From an uncultured Porticoccus sp. (GTDB lineage Bacteria; Pseudomonadota; Gammaproteobacteria; Pseudomonadales; Porticoccaceae), in contig CATLZI010000073.1 in assembly GCA_950063125.1 (NCBI GenBank), forward strand, positions 1-9,055: a DNA stretch of 9,055 bases, given 5' to 3'. Positions 7,262 to 9,055 of the stretch are shown here, one piece after another; position 1 is the stretch's first letter; each line of letters begins with the position of its first letter. The translations under genes were made by a program, and so were the position numbers. Below the pieces are notes generated by a model that saw only the letters and a list, made by a program, of their open reading frames with translations, searched no databases and was not told where the DNA came from.

Positions 7262-9055
7262 CTATTCCTGAAGATTGTGTATGGAAATGGCTGGCAGTTC
7301 ATCCGCGGGGATAAAGTCGAAAACCTTGCCGTAAAAATACAGCTCCGCCTCAAGTGCCTGGCGAATTGTCTCCGCCTTTCTGAAACCATGGCCCTCGTCG
7401 GCAAAGGGCAGGTAGGCCACGGGCAGGTGTTTTTCTTTCAGAGCGTTGACCATGGTCAACGCTTGCTCCGGTGGTACCACCCGGTCGTCCAGCCCTTGGA
7501 AAAAGATCACCGGGCAATGGAACTTCTCGGCGTGGTAAAGCGGGGAGCGGTCACGATAGATGGACTGTTTTTCCGGATAGGGACCCACCAGACGGTCGAG
7601 GTAGCGGGACTCGAATTTATGGGTATCGCGGGCCAGTGTTTCGAGGTCGCCAATACCATACAGGCAGGCCCCCGCCTTGAACAGATTCCGGAAACACAGT
7701 GCGGTCAGCACCGTATAGCCGCCGGCACTGCTGCCCCGGATAGCAACTTTTTGTGGATCGACCTTTTGCTGTTCGATCAGGTAGCGAGCACCTGCGGTCA
7801 CATCTTCCACATCGACGATACCCCATTGGCCCTGGAGTTGTTGCCGGTATCGACGTCCATAACCGGTGCTGCCCCGGTAATTTACATCTAGTACGGCAAA
7901 GCCCCGGCTGGTCCAGTACTGGATTTTCAGGTTGAGGGCGGAACCGGTCGCCCCGGTTGGACCGCCATGGCAGACGACGATAAGCGGTGGCGGGCTGTTG
8001 GCCGGACCTTTGAACCCGGGGTTGGCCGGTGGGTAAAAGAATCCGTGGGCGATGTCTCTCCCGCTGGTTGGAAAGCTGACCGATTGGGGGTTGGCCAGAT
8101 AACCCGATTGAATGGCCGGTGAACTGCTCCTGGTCAATACACTGAGCTGGCCTGGTTGGGTATCCCTCTCGCCGATATCCAATTGTGCCAGCTCTGCTCC
8201 CCGGGTGGCGGATGCCCCCACCAGCCATGCGCGATTGCCCTCACAATAGAGGTCTGAGATCTGGGTGTAGTCGGTTGAAACCGGCTGCAGTGTCTGGCTG
8301 CCGGGCGGTAACATGGCCAGTTGCCAGCTCCCCTGCTGTGTATAACTGCAGACCAGTGTCCCGTCGTCGCAGAAACCGTAGTTGGACATGCCCAATACCC
8401 AGAGCGGGGTCGCGAACTCGGCCGCCATCGGCAACAGGGCCGAGATCTGATCGCTATCGGGATCCCAGCGGTACAGGTTCCACCAGTTGTCGCGGTCGGA
8501 GATAAAACACAATCGGTTATCCGGAGCCCAGCAGGGCTGTACAATCGATTCATGGCCGTTTCCGGCAAGCAGACGTGGCTCGACAGGGTGGCCGTCGGCG
8601 TCCAGTTCTGCCAGCCAGAGCTGGGTGTTGTCCCAGGGTAAGTCCGGATGATTCCAGCTGATCCAGCACAACTGCTCGTTGTGCTTGTCGAGCCTTGGAT
8701 AAGCGTAAAAGTCCGCGCCTTCACAGAGCCGTTGAATGGCCATTGACCGGTCCAGTGGCACCGAGACCAGAAGATTTTCCGGCTCACCCGGTTGTGCGTG
8801 GTTTTCTGCCACGCAAATCAGCCGCTGGTGTTTGCGATCCAGACAAAAATCAGCAAACCGGTAGTCACTTTCGGGGGTGAGTGGGCGCGGGATCGCATCG
8901 GGCACACTCAGGTCCTGAGCGTAGAGACGCTGATCGTCCTGAAGGCAGAAGTAAAGCATATCGTCAGCCACCAGGTAGGGAGTGCCACCGTATTCGTGTA
9001 CCTTACTGCGGGCGCTGAGGGGTGCCTTCAGAACATCCTGGATATTACCCTGCGG
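7262..9055 (-). CDS. S9 family serine peptidase (prolyl oligopeptidase/acylaminoacyl peptidase type), 5' end outside the window
   Basis: This cytoplasmic-type S9 peptidase has an N-terminal beta-propeller and a C-terminal alpha/beta-hydrolase domain and probably cleaves short peptides. The 597 visible residues include the oxyanion-region motif HGGPTGATG, YRGSTGYGRRY, the nucleophile motif GSSAGGY (Ser codon 7727-7729), the Asp in QGLDDRVVP (second Asp, 7484-7486) and the His in DEGHGF (7388-7390). The catalytic triad is thus complete. The propeller half contains WSPD-like repeats such as PCWAPDNRLCFISDRDNWWNLY. A GTG at 8971 could be taken as the start, but the frame stays open to base 9055 and encodes LSARSKVHEYGGTPYLVADD, a conserved N-terminal region of this family. 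The true start therefore lies beyond the right edge. I see no signal peptide in the visible part. The gene is upstream of greB on the same strand. Exact specificity (dipeptidyl, acylaminoacyl or oligopeptidase) cannot be assigned. Confidence 0.93.
   Translation of the reverse strand, partial: PQGNIQDVLKAPLSARSKVHEYGGTPYLVADDMLYFCLQDDQRLYAQDLSVPDAIPRPLTPESDYRFADFCLDRKHQRLICVAENHAQPGEPENLLVSVPLDRSMAIQRLCEGADFYAYPRLDKHNEQLCWISWNHPDLPWDNTQLWLAELDADGHPVEPRLLAGNGHESIVQPCWAPDNRLCFISDRDNWWNLYRWDPDSDQISALLPMAAEFATPLWVLGMSNYGFCDDGTLVCSYTQQGSWQLAMLPPGSQTLQPVSTDYTQISDLYCEGNRAWLVGASATRGAELAQLDIGERDTQPGQLSVLTRSSSPAIQSGYLANPQSVSFPTSGRDIAHGFFYPPANPGFKGPANSPPPLIVVCHGGPTGATGSALNLKIQYWTSRGFAVLDVNYRGSTGYGRRYRQQLQGQWGIVDVEDVTAGARYLIEQQKVDPQKVAIRGSSAGGYTVLTALCFRNLFKAGACLYGIGDLETLARDTHKFESRYLDRLVGPYPEKQSIYRDRSPLYHAEKFHCPVIFFQGLDDRVVPPEQALTMVNALKEKHLPVAYLPFADEGHGFRKAETIRQALEAELYFYGKVFDFIPADELPAISIHNLQE

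Noticed and set aside
7214..7891. 225-codon open frame on the + strand opposite the peptidase catalytic domain
   Set aside because: The opposite strand holds a complete catalytic triad in a known family. This frame has no domain signature and begins inside greB.

Overview
The window looks like chromosomal DNA from a free-living gammaproteobacterium. The support is a GreB-type elongation factor, a DUF3391/HD-GYP protein of the Pseudomonas/Alcanivorax/Cellvibrio kind, and moderately GC-rich coding sequence with many G/C third positions. The genus cannot be told from the sequence alone. I see no tRNA, rRNA, CRISPR array, insertion sequence, integrase or phage gene. The window is almost entirely coding.

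Left half, + strand (22-5230): a tightly packed run of four genes. These are an RND periplasmic adaptor (TTG start), an inner-membrane RND permease of 1049 aa overlapping it by 4 nt, a small predicted four-helix membrane protein of unknown function, and a uracil-DNA glycosylase superfamily protein with four cysteines spaced as for a [4Fe-4S] cluster. Gaps of 0 to about 15 nt suggest one transcript. The adaptor and permease would form a tripartite efflux pump. No outer-membrane channel and no regulator lie in the window.

Middle (5231-6663, + strand): after a 65-nt gap comes an HD-GYP cyclic-di-GMP phosphodiesterase with an N-terminal DUF3391 domain. All recognisable metal-binding and GYP residues are intact.

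Right half (6717-9055, - strand): a two-gene unit facing the HD-GYP gene. It is transcribed from a serine peptidase of the S9 (prolyl oligopeptidase/acylaminoacyl peptidase) family into greB, with 11 nt between them. The peptidase gene has no start in the window. Its reading frame stays open to base 9055 and encodes conserved family sequence there, so it is a 5'-truncated gene. The 53-nt convergent junction (6664-6716) holds two short inverted repeats.

I did not find a clearly novel system. The points most worth a second look are the unknown small membrane protein inside the efflux operon, the mixed motifs of the uracil-DNA glycosylase homologue, and the non-AcrB residues in the proton-relay region of the permease.
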